64,000 nucleotides of DNA from Halomonas alkalisoli (GCF_021412585.1 NZ_JAKCMI010000028.1:124001-188000), one strand, 5' to 3'. Shown: positions 52,540 through 61,591, counted from the stretch's first letter. The notes: generated from the letters alone by a model not told the origin. Numbers and translations: made by a program.

Positions 52540-54180
52540 CTACAGCGACACGCCGCGTTTCCAGGGTATGAAGTCGTACTGGGCGAGGCCGACCGCACGG
52601 GGCTGGTAGCGCCCCGAGGCGGCGTCGATGCACAATTCCAGCAGGCGGTCGGCCAGTTCGTCGATCGACGCCTCGCCGCGAATGATGGGGCCGGCATCGA
52701 AGTCGATGACATCGCTCATGCGCAGGGCAAGCTCGCTGTTGCTGGCGATCTTGAGCACCGGGGTAACCGGGTTGCCGGTGGGCGTGCCGAGTCCGGTGGT
52801 GAACAGGATCAGGTTGGCCCCGGACCCCGCCAGCGCGGTGGTCGACTCCACGTCATTGCCCGGTGTACAGAGCAGGTTGAGACCCTTGCGCATCAGGGGC
52901 TCGGTGTAGTCGAGCACGTCGACCACTGGGCTGTCGCCGCCTTTCTTCGCCGCCCCGGCGGACTTCATGGCATCGGTGATCAAGCCGTCGCGAATGTTGC
53001 CCGGCGAAGGGTTCATGGAGAAATCGGCTCCGACCCGGGCGGCATGCTGCTGGTAGGCATCCATCAGGGTCGCGAAGCGTTCGGCGACCGCATCGTCGCT
53101 ACAGCGGGCGATCAGCTCATGCTCCACGCCGCACAGCTCGGGGAACTCGCTGAGGATGCCGCTGCCGCCCAGGGCCACCAGGCGGTCGACGACCGCCCCC
53201 ACCAGCGGGTTGGCGGAAAGCCCCGAGAACCCATCGGAGCCGCCACACTCCACGCCGACGACCAGCTCGGACAGGGGGGCTGGCCGCCGTTCGACCCGGT
53301 TGGCCTCGGCGAGGCCGTCGAAGATGGTGGTCAGGGCCTGCCGAATCAGCGCCTCTTCGCTGATGCTGGCTTGCTGTTCCAGGTAGTGCACCGGGCGCAG
53401 GCCCTGGGGGTCGCGCTCGGCCACGGCGCTTCTGAGCATCTCGATCTGCGCCTTCTGACAGCCCAGGCTCAGCACCGTGGCGCCGGCCACGTTGGGGTGG
53501 CAGATGTAGCCGGCGAGCAGCTGGCAGAGCGCCTGAGCATCCGCGTCGGTGCCGCCGCAGCCCAGGGTATGGGTCAGGAATCGCACGCCATCCACGTTGG
53601 GAAAGAGCCGCTCGCGCGGCAGGGCGACGGGCTCCTCGGAGGCCTGGCCGTGAAGCAGCTCCCTGGCCAGCCGCTTGTAGTCGCGGTAGGGATCTTCGCC
53701 CAGGGCGTCGGCGATACACTGGCGCAGGACCTCGATATTGCGGTTCTCGCAGAACACCAGCGGCACCACCAGCCATACGTTGGCGGTGCCCACACGGCCA
53801 TCCGGGCGGTGGTAGCCGTCGAAGGTGGCGTCCTGGAAGCGGGAGACATCCGGCGCCTGCCAGCTGCCGCGCCTGGCCTGGGGCGAGGTGGTAGCGGTGC
53901 TGTGTTCGGTATTCTCGGTGGTGATGGCGCCGCCTCGTGCTATCGGCCGGGTGGCGCGGCCCACGGTGACGCCATACATGATGACGGTGTCGCCGGGCTC
54001 GAGGGCCGTGATGGTGAACTTGTGCTTGTGTCGAATGGCCTCGGCAAGGGGGAAGGGCTGTCCATCGTCGTCGATCTCGGTGCCGGCGGGCAGGTCCTTC
54101 AAGGCCACGCGCACGTTGTCGGCGGCATGGACGCGCAGGCTGTCCAGGTGGCCGGTGTCACTGGCAATGGTCTGGCTCAT
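52540..54180 (-). CDS. UxaA/GarD-family aldonate dehydratase
   Basis: The 546-residue protein combines an N-terminal SAF domain (DNVRVALKDLPAGTEI...GDTVIMYGVTVGRA) with the long UxaA dehydratase domain (YHRPDGRVGTANVWLVVPLVFCENRN, HTLGCGGTDADAQ, LSLGCQKAQIE, GVECGGSDGFSGLSANPLVG, LCTPGNDVESTTALAGSGANLILFTTGLGTPTG). It removes water from a sugar acid to give a 2-keto-3-deoxy acid. Family members act on D-altronate, L-galactonate, L-fuconate or D-arabinonate. GGAG seven bases upstream supports the start. It is last in the SDR-FAH-UxaA operon. Confidence 0.88.
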   Translation of the reverse strand: MSQTIASDTGHLDSLRVHAADNVRVALKDLPAGTEIDDDGQPFPLAEAIRHKHKFTITALEPGDTVIMYGVTVGRATRPIARGGAITTENTEHSTATTSPQARRGSWQAPDVSRFQDATFDGYHRPDGRVGTANVWLVVPLVFCENRNIEVLRQCIADALGEDPYRDYKRLARELLHGQASEEPVALPRERLFPNVDGVRFLTHTLGCGGTDADAQALCQLLAGYICHPNVAGATVLSLGCQKAQIEMLRSAVAERDPQGLRPVHYLEQQASISEEALIRQALTTIFDGLAEANRVERRPAPLSELVVGVECGGSDGFSGLSANPLVGAVVDRLVALGGSGILSEFPELCGVEHELIARCSDDAVAERFATLMDAYQQHAARVGADFSMNPSPGNIRDGLITDAMKSAGAAKKGGDSPVVDVLDYTEPLMRKGLNLLCTPGNDVESTTALAGSGANLILFTTGLGTPTGNPVTPVLKIASNSELALRMSDVIDFDAGPIIRGEASIDELADRLLELCIDAASGRYQPRAVGLAQYDFIPWKRGVSL

Positions 54181-54194
54181 GGCTTGGCTCCGAT

Positions 54195-55046
54195 TCAGCG
54201 CCGCGGCTCGGCGATGACGGCTTGATGCTGCTCGCCGAGGCCTTCGATGCCCAGGCGCATGCGCTGGCCCGGCTTGAGATAGACCGGCGGCTGCTGGCCC
54301 ATGCCCACGCCTGGCGGGGTGCCGGTGGAGATGACATCGCCCGGCTGCAGGCTCATGAACCGGCTCAGGTAGCTGATCAGGAAGGGGATGCGGTAGACCA
54401 TGGTGTGGCTGTTGCCATCCTGGTAACGATGGCCATCCACTTCCAGCCACATGTCCAACCGGTGGGGGTCGGGCACCTCGTCCGGGGTAACCAGCCATGG
54501 GCCCATGGGGCCAAAGGTGTCACACCCCTTGCCCTTGTCCCAGGTGCCGCTGCGTTCGAGCTGGAATTCCCGTTCGGAGACGTCGTTGATCACGCAATAG
54601 CCGGCGACATGTTCCATGGCGTCGGCTTCATCGATGTAGCGGCCGCCCTTGCCGATCACCACACCGAGTTCCACTTCCCAGTCGGTCTTCTGCGAATCCC
54701 GGGGAATGATCACCTCATCGTCGGGGCCACAGATGGCGCTGGTCCACTTGTTGAAGACGACGGGCTCCGGTGGAACCTGGGCGCCGGTTTCGGCCGCATG
54801 GTCGGAGTAGTTCAGGCCGATGCAGATGAACTTGCCGACTCCGCCAACGCAGGGGCCAAGGCGAGTGTCGGGTGCCACCGAGGGGAGGCGCGAAACATCG
54901 AGCTCGGCCAGCCTGGCGAGACTGTCGCGGCCGAGGCGTGTCCCGGCGAGGTCATCGATGTGGGCCGACAGATCGCGGATCACGCCGTCGTTGTCGAGCA
55001 GGCCGGGTTTCTCGTGGCCCTTGGGGCCAAAGCGCAGCAGTTTCAT
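54195..55046 (-). CDS. FAH-family hydrolase, likely 2,4-diketo-3-deoxy acid hydrolase
   Basis: The 283-residue enzyme has FICIGLNYSDHAAETGAQVPPEPVVFNKWTSAI-type entry (seen as GKFICIGLNYSDHAAETG), DWEVELGVVIGKGGRYI with acidic metal ligands, and STGTPPGVGMGQQPP. Such proteins next to 2-keto-3-deoxy-L-fuconate/rhamnonate dehydrogenases cleave the 2,4-diketo acid to pyruvate and a hydroxy acid. It lies 14 bases before the dehydratase start with AAGGA six bases upstream of its ATG. Confidence 0.87.
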   Translation of the reverse strand: MKLLRFGPKGHEKPGLLDNDGVIRDLSAHIDDLAGTRLGRDSLARLAELDVSRLPSVAPDTRLGPCVGGVGKFICIGLNYSDHAAETGAQVPPEPVVFNKWTSAICGPDDEVIIPRDSQKTDWEVELGVVIGKGGRYIDEADAMEHVAGYCVINDVSEREFQLERSGTWDKGKGCDTFGPMGPWLVTPDEVPDPHRLDMWLEVDGHRYQDGNSHTMVYRIPFLISYLSRFMSLQPGDVISTGTPPGVGMGQQPPVYLKPGQRMRLGIEGLGEQHQAVIAEPRR

Positions 55047-55072
55047 GGGGTGTCCTTGTCTGTTATTCGTTC

Positions 55073-55822
55073 TCAGATGAGCCAGCCACCGTCGATGACC
55101 TGGGCGGTACCGGTGGTATAGCCGGACTCGTCGGCGGCGAGGTAAGTGGCGAGTGCGGCGATTTCGTCAGGGGTGCCGAGCCGGCCCAGCGGTTGACGCC
55201 CGATGAACTCGTCGTAGACGCTGGACTCCTCGCGCCCCTGCTGCATCGCCTGGGCCCGAATGCGCTGGCGCAGCGAGGGGGAGTCCACGGTGCCGGGGCA
55301 GATCGCATTGCAGCGAATGCCCTGGCCGATATAGTCGGCGGCTACCGACTTGGTCAGGCCGAGCACCGCCGCCTTGGTGGTGCCGTAGGCGCAGCGGTTG
55401 GGCACGCCCTTGAGGCTCGAGGCCACCGAGGCCATGTTGATGATGCTGCCGCCGCCGTGGTCCAGCATCTTGGGAAGCAGGGCCCGTATCATGCGCATCA
55501 TGGCGGTGACATTGAGCGCCAGCGACAGCTCCCAGTCCTCCTCGGTGCCGGTCAGCAGCGAACCGCTGGCCACGTAGCCGGCGCAGTTGAAGAGGATGTC
55601 CAGGGGGGGAAGCTCGCCGGCCAGCGCTTCGATGGCAGCGGTATCCAGCACGTCCAGTCGGCGCGTCTCGACGTTTGGCGTGGAGGTGAGCTCGGCCAGC
55701 GACGCCGCATCGATATCGGTGGCGATGACCCGGGCGCCCTCAGCGGCGAAGCGAAGCGCCGTGGCCCGGCCGATACCCTGGCCGGCGGCCGTGATCAGCG
55801 CCGTCTTGTTCTGCAGTCGCAT
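55073..55822 (-). CDS. SDR, likely 2-keto-3-deoxy-aldonate 4-dehydrogenase (BDH2-like)
   Basis: The 249-residue short-chain dehydrogenase has LITAAGQGIGRATALRFAAEG, DILFNCAGYVASG, catalytic Ser in IINMASVASSLKG, YGTTKAAVLGLTKSVAADY and CNAICPGTVDSPSL. This set matches the DHRS6/BDH2 branch, which in bacteria includes 2-keto-3-deoxy-L-fuconate dehydrogenase. GGGAG five bases upstream fixes the start. It leads the operon with FAH hydrolase and UxaA dehydratase, and a NanR-like operator lies 38 bases upstream. Confidence 0.87.
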   Translation of the reverse strand: MRLQNKTALITAAGQGIGRATALRFAAEGARVIATDIDAASLAELTSTPNVETRRLDVLDTAAIEALAGELPPLDILFNCAGYVASGSLLTGTEEDWELSLALNVTAMMRMIRALLPKMLDHGGGSIINMASVASSLKGVPNRCAYGTTKAAVLGLTKSVAADYIGQGIRCNAICPGTVDSPSLRQRIRAQAMQQGREESSVYDEFIGRQPLGRLGTPDEIAALATYLAADESGYTTGTAQVIDGGWLI

Positions 55823-55859
55823 GTCGGCTCCCGGAAGTCGGTGAGTGGTCGCTTTAACC

Positions 55860-55874
55860 TGTATGACAGGATAC
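55860..55874. promoter_or_regulatory. NanR-like direct-repeat operator C
   Basis: TGTATG-ACA-GGATAC, embedded in the palindrome CCTGT-ATG-ACAGG (55858-55870), lies 38 bases before the start of the SDR-FAH-UxaA operon, a position expected for repression. Confidence 0.65.
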
Positions 55875-55996
55875 TAGCACGACAGTCATTCCGATTATGG
55901 CGCAGTTTCCGGGGGATGCCAAACTTGGCGCGGCAGGGCGCTGATGGAGCGGGAAGGGAGGCCGGGGCCAACGGGGAGACGATACTATCGGAAGGG

Positions 55997-56020
55997 CCCC
56001 TCCGGCCTCGGCCGGAGGGG
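55997..56020. terminator. Hairpin downstream of prc
   Basis: CCCCTCCGGCC (55997-56007) and GGCCGGAGGGG (56010-56020) form a perfect stem eight bases past the prc stop on the minus strand. There is no T-run, so function as a terminator is likely but unproven. Confidence 0.55.
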
Positions 56021-56027
56021 GAGGGTA

Positions 56028-58082
56028 TCAGAAGCGAGAAGCCATGCGGCGCTGGGTGAGTTCGGCGTAGTCGGCGAGAATGGCGGCGGCCTCGGTCACC
56101 TGGACACGCTCCACCGGTTCTTCGTCGTCGTCTTCGTCGCGGGTATCGACCAGCTCCTCGATGAGGTCGAGGCCCAGGGCCTCGCGACGCCGGTTTTCCA
56201 GCGACAGCTGCTCGGCGTCCCTTGTCTCGACTTCACGCTGGCGCTGCTCGCGATCGAGGCTCACGCTGGTGTGCTCTTCGCGCAGGCGGCGGGCCAGGTC
56301 GGCGCGCTGCTCCAGGAAGACGAAGTTGGGGTGGGTATCGGCACGCTCCCGGTGGCGAGAGCGCAGGGTTTCCAGATACTCCCAGGGCTCGCCGTAGTGA
56401 CGATACTGCACCTCCTGGACGGTGTCCCACTCCAGCGCGTTGTCCAGGCTGCTTTCACCGATCCGTTCGGGGTCCACCAGGCTGGGGAACAGGATGTCAG
56501 GCTCGACGCCGCGGTGCTGGGTGCTCTCCCCGGAGATGCGGTAGAACTTGGCACGGGTGAGCTTTATCTGGCCATGGCTCAGTTCGCTCAACGTCTGCAC
56601 GGTACCCTTGCCGAAGGTGGCATTCCCCAGCACCAGGCCGCGGCCGTAGTCCTGGATGGCGCCGGCAAAGATTTCCGAGGCCGATGCCGACAGCCGGTTG
56701 ACCAGCACCGCCAGCGGGCCGTCGTAGAGCGTGCCGGCCTCGGTATCGCCATAGAGGCTGATACGCCCACGCGCATCGCGCACCTGAACGGTGGGGCCAC
56801 GGTCGATGAACAGGCCGATCAGCGAGTTGGCTTCCTGCAGGGCGCCACCGCCGTTGTTGCGCAGATCGAGCATGATGCCATCGATCCCCTCCTCCTTGAG
56901 TCGTTCGACTTCACGGGCGACGTCACGGGTGGTGCTGCGGAACTCCTCCTCACCGGCCTGCCAGGCATCGAAGTCGACATAGAAGGTAGGGATCTTGATC
57001 ACGCCGATACGCTGAATGCCGTCGTCACGCTCGACTTCGATGATTTCTCCCTTGGCCGCCTGGTCCTCGAGGTCGACGGTATCGCGGGTGATCGCGACTT
57101 CATGGGAGCGGGTCATGTCCATGGCTTCCGCCGGCACCACTTCCAGGCGCACCACGCTGCCCTTGGGTCCACGGATGAGATCCACGACCTCGTCCAGGCG
57201 CATGCCGACCACGTTGACGATCTCTTCGCCATCCTCCTGGCCGACGCCAATGATGCGGTCGGCCGGCTCCAGCACCCCGGCGCGGTCCGCCGGGCCTCCG
57301 GGAACCAGGCTCGAGACCTTCACGTATTCGCCGTCGGACTGCAGCATGGCGCCGATGCCCTCCAGCGACAGGCGCATCTGGATGTCGAAGGATTCGCCCT
57401 GGCGGGGGGAGAGATACTCGGTGTGGGGGTCGATGCTGCTGGTCACCGCGGCCATGAACAGGCCGAACACATCCTCGCCGTTGGTCTGGCGAAGCCGGGA
57501 GAGCTGTCCCTCGTAGCGCTGGCGCAGGTTGGTCTCGACCTGCTCTTCGTCCTGGCCGGTAATGTCGAGGGTCAGGGCGGCGTTCTTGAGCCGCTTGCGC
57601 CACAGCTCGTCCAGTTCCTCATGGCTCTCGGCCCAGGGGGCCTCGCTGCGGTCGAGCTCGAGGCGCATATCGGTCTCATACGTGTAGCCGAGGCCCTCGT
57701 CGATCTTGTCCAGCAGCCACTCGAAGCGCGACTCGGCGCGATCGTGATAGCGCTGATAGAGCTCATAGGCGGGGGCCAGTTCCCCCTCGAAGATCATGTC
57801 GTCGATGCGCTCCTCGAGGTGACGAAAATCCTCGACATCGCTGTCGAGCAGGAAGGCACGCTGTCCATCGAGCACATCGAGATAGCGTCCGAAGGCCAGT
57901 CGAGACCACTCATCGTCGAGGGCGGCATCGGCATAGTGGCCATAGCGTAGCGATTCGGCCACTTCTATCGCTGCCTGGCGCTGAGCTTCGCTGGGCTGAA
58001 TCTGGGCCAGCGCCACATTGCCGGTCAGCAATACAAGGGCCAGCAGTATGGCTGAGTGCCGAATAACGGCTAGCAGGCTCAT
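56028..58082 (-). CDS. prc: Carboxy-terminal processing protease Prc (Tsp)
   Basis: The 684-residue periplasmic S41 protease has a signal peptide (SAILLALVLLTGNVALA, cut near residue 26), a PDZ domain around residues 210-300 (LEGIGAMLQSDGEYVKVSSL, GGPADRAGVLEPADRIIGVG), and the catalytic core with Ser in LSASASEIFAGAIQDYGRG and Lys in FGKGTVQT. It degrades or trims envelope proteins from their C-termini. The start at 58082 (MSLLAVIRHSA) places the signal peptide at the front; a longer reading adds 34 unlikely residues. The C-terminal acidic stretch DTRDEDDDEEP is notable. Confidence 0.94.
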   Translation of the reverse strand: MSLLAVIRHSAILLALVLLTGNVALAQIQPSEAQRQAAIEVAESLRYGHYADAALDDEWSRLAFGRYLDVLDGQRAFLLDSDVEDFRHLEERIDDMIFEGELAPAYELYQRYHDRAESRFEWLLDKIDEGLGYTYETDMRLELDRSEAPWAESHEELDELWRKRLKNAALTLDITGQDEEQVETNLRQRYEGQLSRLRQTNGEDVFGLFMAAVTSSIDPHTEYLSPRQGESFDIQMRLSLEGIGAMLQSDGEYVKVSSLVPGGPADRAGVLEPADRIIGVGQEDGEEIVNVVGMRLDEVVDLIRGPKGSVVRLEVVPAEAMDMTRSHEVAITRDTVDLEDQAAKGEIIEVERDDGIQRIGVIKIPTFYVDFDAWQAGEEEFRSTTRDVAREVERLKEEGIDGIMLDLRNNGGGALQEANSLIGLFIDRGPTVQVRDARGRISLYGDTEAGTLYDGPLAVLVNRLSASASEIFAGAIQDYGRGLVLGNATFGKGTVQTLSELSHGQIKLTRAKFYRISGESTQHRGVEPDILFPSLVDPERIGESSLDNALEWDTVQEVQYRHYGEPWEYLETLRSRHRERADTHPNFVFLEQRADLARRLREEHTSVSLDREQRQREVETRDAEQLSLENRRREALGLDLIEELVDTRDEDDDEEPVERVQVTEAAAILADYAELTQRRMASRF

Positions 58083-58210
58083 CAATGAAGCACTCCCGGT
58101 TTCGTGTAAACTTCCTTCCCTAGACACGCGCAAGGCTTGCGAGTTGCAAAGGACGACAGGGTATTGTACCAGCTGTCTCGTCAACCACAGACCCCCTGAA
58201 GAGGATTCTC

Positions 58211-59521
58211 ATGTCTCAGGAAGCCCGACTTGAGCGACTGCTCGACTTTCTGCAGCGCTCGCCGACCCCCTGGCACGCCGTATCGGTCATGGCCGAGCGA
58301 CTCGAGGCCGCCGGCTTCCGTCGACTGGATGAGACGCACCCCTGGCAACTGGCGGCCGGGGAACGGTTCTATGTCACCCGCAACGATTCCTCCATCATTG
58401 CCCTGCAGCTGCCCCGGGAGGGACTCGACGCCCTGCGCATGATCGGGGCCCATACTGATAGTCCCGGCCTTCGGCTCAAGCCCAATGCCGCCCAGACATC
58501 GATGGCCGGCTGGCTGCAGCTGGGTGTCGAGCTCTACGGCGGGGCGCTGCTGGCCCCCTGGTTCGACCGTGACCTGGGCCTGGCGGGACGCGTTCATCTG
58601 CGTCGGGCCGATGGCCGGCTGGAAGGGCTGCTGCTGCATGTCGACCGCCCTGTGGCGACCATCCCCAGCCTGGCGATCCATCTGGATCGAGAAGCCAACA
58701 ACGGACGAGCGCTGAACGCCCAGACCCAGATGGCGCCGGTCTTCCTTCAGGGGGGCGAGAAGGCCGACCTCACGCGGCTGCTGCTGGAGTGGCTCGCTGC
58801 CCAGCACGACATCGGGGACGCGGAGATTCTCGACTTCGAGCTGGCGCTCTTCGATACCCAGCCGCCGGCGCGGGTGGGGGTGAGGGGCGAGCTGATCGCC
58901 AGCGCCCGCCTGGACAATCTGCTGTCCTGCTTCATCGGCCTGGAGGCGCTGCTCGAGTCGGATGGGTCCCAGGGGGTCGTGCTGGTTGCCAGCGATCACG
59001 AGGAGGTCGGCAGCGCCAGTGCCTGCGGAGCCCAGGGGCCCTTCCTGGGAGATGTCCTGCGCCGCGTCAATGCCCAGCTCGGCGAGGCGGGGGAGGGGAA
59101 AGAGGAGGGCTTCATCCGGCTGATCCAGGCCTCGCGCATGATCTCCTGCGACAACGCCCATGCCCTGCACCCCAACTTCACCGACAAGCACGATGCGGCC
59201 CATGGGCCGGCCCTGAACGGCGGACCGGTGATCAAGGTCAATGCCAACCAGCGCTATGCCACGAACAGTGTCACCTCGGCGCTGTTCCGCGACCTGTGCC
59301 GCGAGGCCGGGGTTCCGGTCCAGGTATTTGCTACCCGCGCCGACATGGGCTGTGGCAGTACCATCGGGCCGATTACCGCCACCGAACTGGGTGTGCCGAC
59401 GCTGGACGTGGGCGTCCCCCAGTGGGCCATGCACTCGATTCGCGAGACCGCCGGCGCCCAGGACGTGGAATACCTGACGCGGGCGCTCGTTGCCTTCTGC
59501 AATCGCGCGGAGCTGGCCTGA
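58211..59521 (+). CDS. apeB: M18-family aspartyl aminopeptidase
   Basis: The 436-residue zinc aminopeptidase has the first metal histidine in MIGAHTDSPGLRLKP, ASARLDNLLSCFIGLEALL with the bridging aspartate, ASDHEEVGSASACGAQGP with the catalytic glutamates and the C-terminal DVGVPQWAMHSIRE. It removes N-terminal (often acidic) residues from peptides in the cytoplasm. AGGA five to six bases upstream supports the ATG. It is divergent from prc and followed by a degenerate structured repeat. Confidence 0.94.
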   Translation: MSQEARLERLLDFLQRSPTPWHAVSVMAERLEAAGFRRLDETHPWQLAAGERFYVTRNDSSIIALQLPREGLDALRMIGAHTDSPGLRLKPNAAQTSMAGWLQLGVELYGGALLAPWFDRDLGLAGRVHLRRADGRLEGLLLHVDRPVATIPSLAIHLDREANNGRALNAQTQMAPVFLQGGEKADLTRLLLEWLAAQHDIGDAEILDFELALFDTQPPARVGVRGELIASARLDNLLSCFIGLEALLESDGSQGVVLVASDHEEVGSASACGAQGPFLGDVLRRVNAQLGEAGEGKEEGFIRLIQASRMISCDNAHALHPNFTDKHDAAHGPALNGGPVIKVNANQRYATNSVTSALFRDLCREAGVPVQVFATRADMGCGSTIGPITATELGVPTLDVGVPQWAMHSIRETAGAQDVEYLTRALVAFCNRAELA

Positions 59522-59535
59522 GCGACGTACGAGAG

Positions 59536-59631
59536 GCGCCGGGGCAGGGCGAAGAGGAGGTCCTGCGCCAGGATGGCGTCGGTAGCGTACAGGGATGTAT
59601 TTACAGCGCCTCCTCGCAGGCCTGGTCCCGG
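59536..59631 (+). repeat. Structured intergenic repeat, copy 4 (subtype B, decayed)
   Basis: It starts 15 bases after the apeB stop. The outer arms AGGAGG / CCTCCT are kept, but GGCAGGGC / GGCCTGGTC and the inner CTGCGCC / GGCGTCGG contain mismatches, and the conserved block reads GGTAGCGTACAGGGATG. It looks like an older copy. Confidence 0.8.
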
Positions 59632-59660
59632 AGCTCAAATAGCGAGGATACTTGTCATAC

Positions 59661-59727
59661 AAAAAACCCGGCGCCAATGAACCGTCCAACTATTGGGGGG
59701 CAGTTCACAATGGCGCCGGGTTTTTTT
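59661..59727. terminator. Large bidirectional intrinsic terminator
   Basis: AAAAAACCCGGCGCCA (59661-59676) pairs perfectly with TGGCGCCGGGTTTTTT (59711-59726); inside, TGAAC (59678-59682) can pair with GTTCA (59703-59707). T-runs on both strands make it work in both directions, for tRNA-Met on the minus strand and for anything reading on from apeB. Confidence 0.9.
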
Positions 59728-59734
59728 GAATGCT

Positions 59735-59811
59735 TGGTGGCTACGCCCTGATTCGAACAGGGGACCCCATCATTATGAGTGATGTGCTCTAACCAGCTGA
59801 GCTACGTAGCC
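59735..59811 (-). tRNA. tRNA-Met (CAT), elongator type, second copy
   Basis: The reverse complement is identical over all 77 bases, including CCA, to the tRNA at 35884-35960. It is read toward the strong terminator at 59661. Confidence 0.97.
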
Positions 59812-59864
59812 ATTCAACGGAGGCGAAGTTTACGGATTCGCCTCCGGCAGGTCAAGGTTTGTGG

Positions 59865-60956
59865 TTACACATTGAAGCGGAAGTGGATCACATCGCCATC
59901 CTTGACCACATACTCCTTGCCTTCCAGGCGCCATTTGCCGGCATCCTTGGCGCCCTGCTCGCCGCCGAGGGTGACGAAGTCGTCATAGGCGATGACCTCG
60001 GCGCGGATGAAACCCTTCTGGAAGTCGGTATGGATCACCCCGGCGGCTTCCGGGGCGGTGGCGCCCACCTTGACCGTCCAGGCGCGGACTTCCTTCACCC
60101 CGGCGGTGAAATAGGTCTGCAGGCCGAGCAGGCCGTAGCCGGCGCGGATCACCCGGTCGAGCCCCGGCTCCTCCATGCCCATCTCGTCGAGGAACATGGC
60201 GCGTTCCTCGTCGTCGAGCTCGGCGATCTCCGCCTCCAGCTGGTTGCACACCGGCACCACCACGGCGTCTTCCTCGGCGGCGATCTCACGCACCACGTCG
60301 AGGTAGGGATTGTCCTCGAAGCCGTCCTCGTTGACGTTGGCGATGTACATGGTCGGCTTGAGCGTGAGGAAGCCGAAGCTCTTGAGCTGGCGCTGCTCGT
60401 CATCGTCGAGGCCGAAGCTGCGCAGCGGCTGGCCTTCCGCCAGGTGGGGCTGAATGCGCTCCAGGATGGCCTTGGTGGCGATGGCCTCCTTGTCGCCGCC
60501 CTTGGCGACACGCACCAGGCGCTGGATGGCCCGCTCCACGGTATCGAGGTCGGCCAGGGCCAGCTCCATGTTGATGATCTCGATGTCGGCCCGTGGGTCG
60601 ACCTGGTTGGCCACGTGGATGACGTTGTCGTTGTCGAAGCAGCGCACCACATGGGCGATGGCCTGGGTCTCGCGGATGTTGGCCAGGAACTTGTTGCCCA
60701 GGCCCTCGCCCTTGGAGGCGCCCGCCACCAGGCCGGCGATGTCCACGAACTCCATGGTGGTGGGCAGGACCTTCTGCGGCTTGACGATGGCGGCCAGCGC
60801 ATCGAGGCGTGGGTCCGGCATCGGCACGATGCCGACATTGGGCTCGATGGTGCAGAAGGGGAAGTTCTCGGCATCGATGCCGGACTTGGTCAGGGCGTTG
60901 AAGAGGGTGGACTTGCCGACGTTGGGCAGGCCGACGATACCGCAGTTGAAACCCAT
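59865..60956 (-). CDS. ychF: Ribosome-associated ATPase/GTPase YchF
   Basis: The 363-residue Obg-family protein has the P-loop [14 protein letters not shown] near residue 8, [20 protein letters not shown] (switch region), a coiled-coil arm and the C-terminal TGS/YchF domain ([32 protein letters not shown], seen in part). YchF binds ATP in preference to GTP and takes part in translation and oxidative-stress control. AGGA seven bases upstream supports the start. It follows pth by 39 bases on the same strand, the usual gammaproteobacterial order. Confidence 0.97.
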   Translation of the reverse strand: MGFNCGIVGLPNVGKSTLFNALTKSGIDAENFPFCTIEPNVGIVPMPDPRLDALAAIVKPQKVLPTTMEFVDIAGLVAGASKGEGLGNKFLANIRETQAIAHVVRCFDNDNVIHVANQVDPRADIEIINMELALADLDTVERAIQRLVRVAKGGDKEAIATKAILERIQPHLAEGQPLRSFGLDDDEQRQLKSFGFLTLKPTMYIANVNEDGFEDNPYLDVVREIAAEEDAVVVPVCNQLEAEIAELDDEERAMFLDEMGMEEPGLDRVIRAGYGLLGLQTYFTAGVKEVRAWTVKVGATAPEAAGVIHTDFQKGFIRAEVIAYDDFVTLGGEQGAKDAGKWRLEGKEYVVKDGDVIHFRFNV

Positions 60957-60995
60957 GATGATGTCCTGAAAGTAATGGCGAAAATGGCGTCGGGG

Positions 60996-61580
60996 TCAGC
61001 CCTTGAAGCTGTGCAGCCGGCTCATGGCGCGGGCCCAGTCGCCGGCGACGGCCAGCGGCAGGGTAGCCAGGCATTCACCGATGGCACCGCCGATGGCACC
61101 GAGCTCGGCCTTGCCGGGACGGCCCAGAACGTAGTTGGTGACCTGGCGTGAATCGCCGGGATGGCCGATGCCGATGCGCAGGCGATGGAAGTTCCTGTCG
61201 TTCCCAAGGGCGCTGATGATATCGCGCAGGCCGTTGTGTCCACCGTGGCCGCCGCCCTGCTTGTAGCGGGCCGCGCCGGGGGGGATGTCCAGCTCGTCAT
61301 GGGCCACCAGCAGTTCGTCGGGAGCGATCTTGTAGAACTGGCACAGGGCCGCCACGGCGGCGCCGCTGCGATTCATGAAGGTCGTGGGTTCGAGCAGGTG
61401 AAGCTCCTGTCCCTCGAGACTTACCTTGGCATAGAGGCCCAGAAACTTCTTTTCCGGACGCAGCTCGGTGCCGGCCTGGCGTGCCAGGATTTCCACCAGC
61501 CAGGCGCCGGCATTGTGACGGGTCTCTGCATAGTCGCCACCGGGATTGCCCAGCCCGATGATCGCTTTCACCTGGGGCAT
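60996..61580 (-). CDS. pth: Peptidyl-tRNA hydrolase
   Basis: The 194-residue enzyme recycles peptidyl-tRNA. The active histidine lies in GLGNPGGDYAETRHNAG, with FLGLYAKVSL, LLEPTTFMNRSG, VAHDELDIPPG and GGGHGGHNGLRDI all conserved. GGAG seven bases upstream of the ATG supports the start. It lies between rplY and ychF. Confidence 0.97.
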   Translation of the reverse strand: MPQVKAIIGLGNPGGDYAETRHNAGAWLVEILARQAGTELRPEKKFLGLYAKVSLEGQELHLLEPTTFMNRSGAAVAALCQFYKIAPDELLVAHDELDIPPGAARYKQGGGHGGHNGLRDIISALGNDRNFHRLRIGIGHPGDSRQVTNYVLGRPGKAELGAIGGAIGECLATLPLAVAGDWARAMSRLHSFKG

Positions 61581-61591
61581 GCGGGGTCTCC

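Noticed and set aside
55944..57950. Plus-strand open frame of 668 codons opposite prc
   Set aside because: Prc has a signal peptide, PDZ and catalytic motifs; the opposite frame has none and is a shadow.
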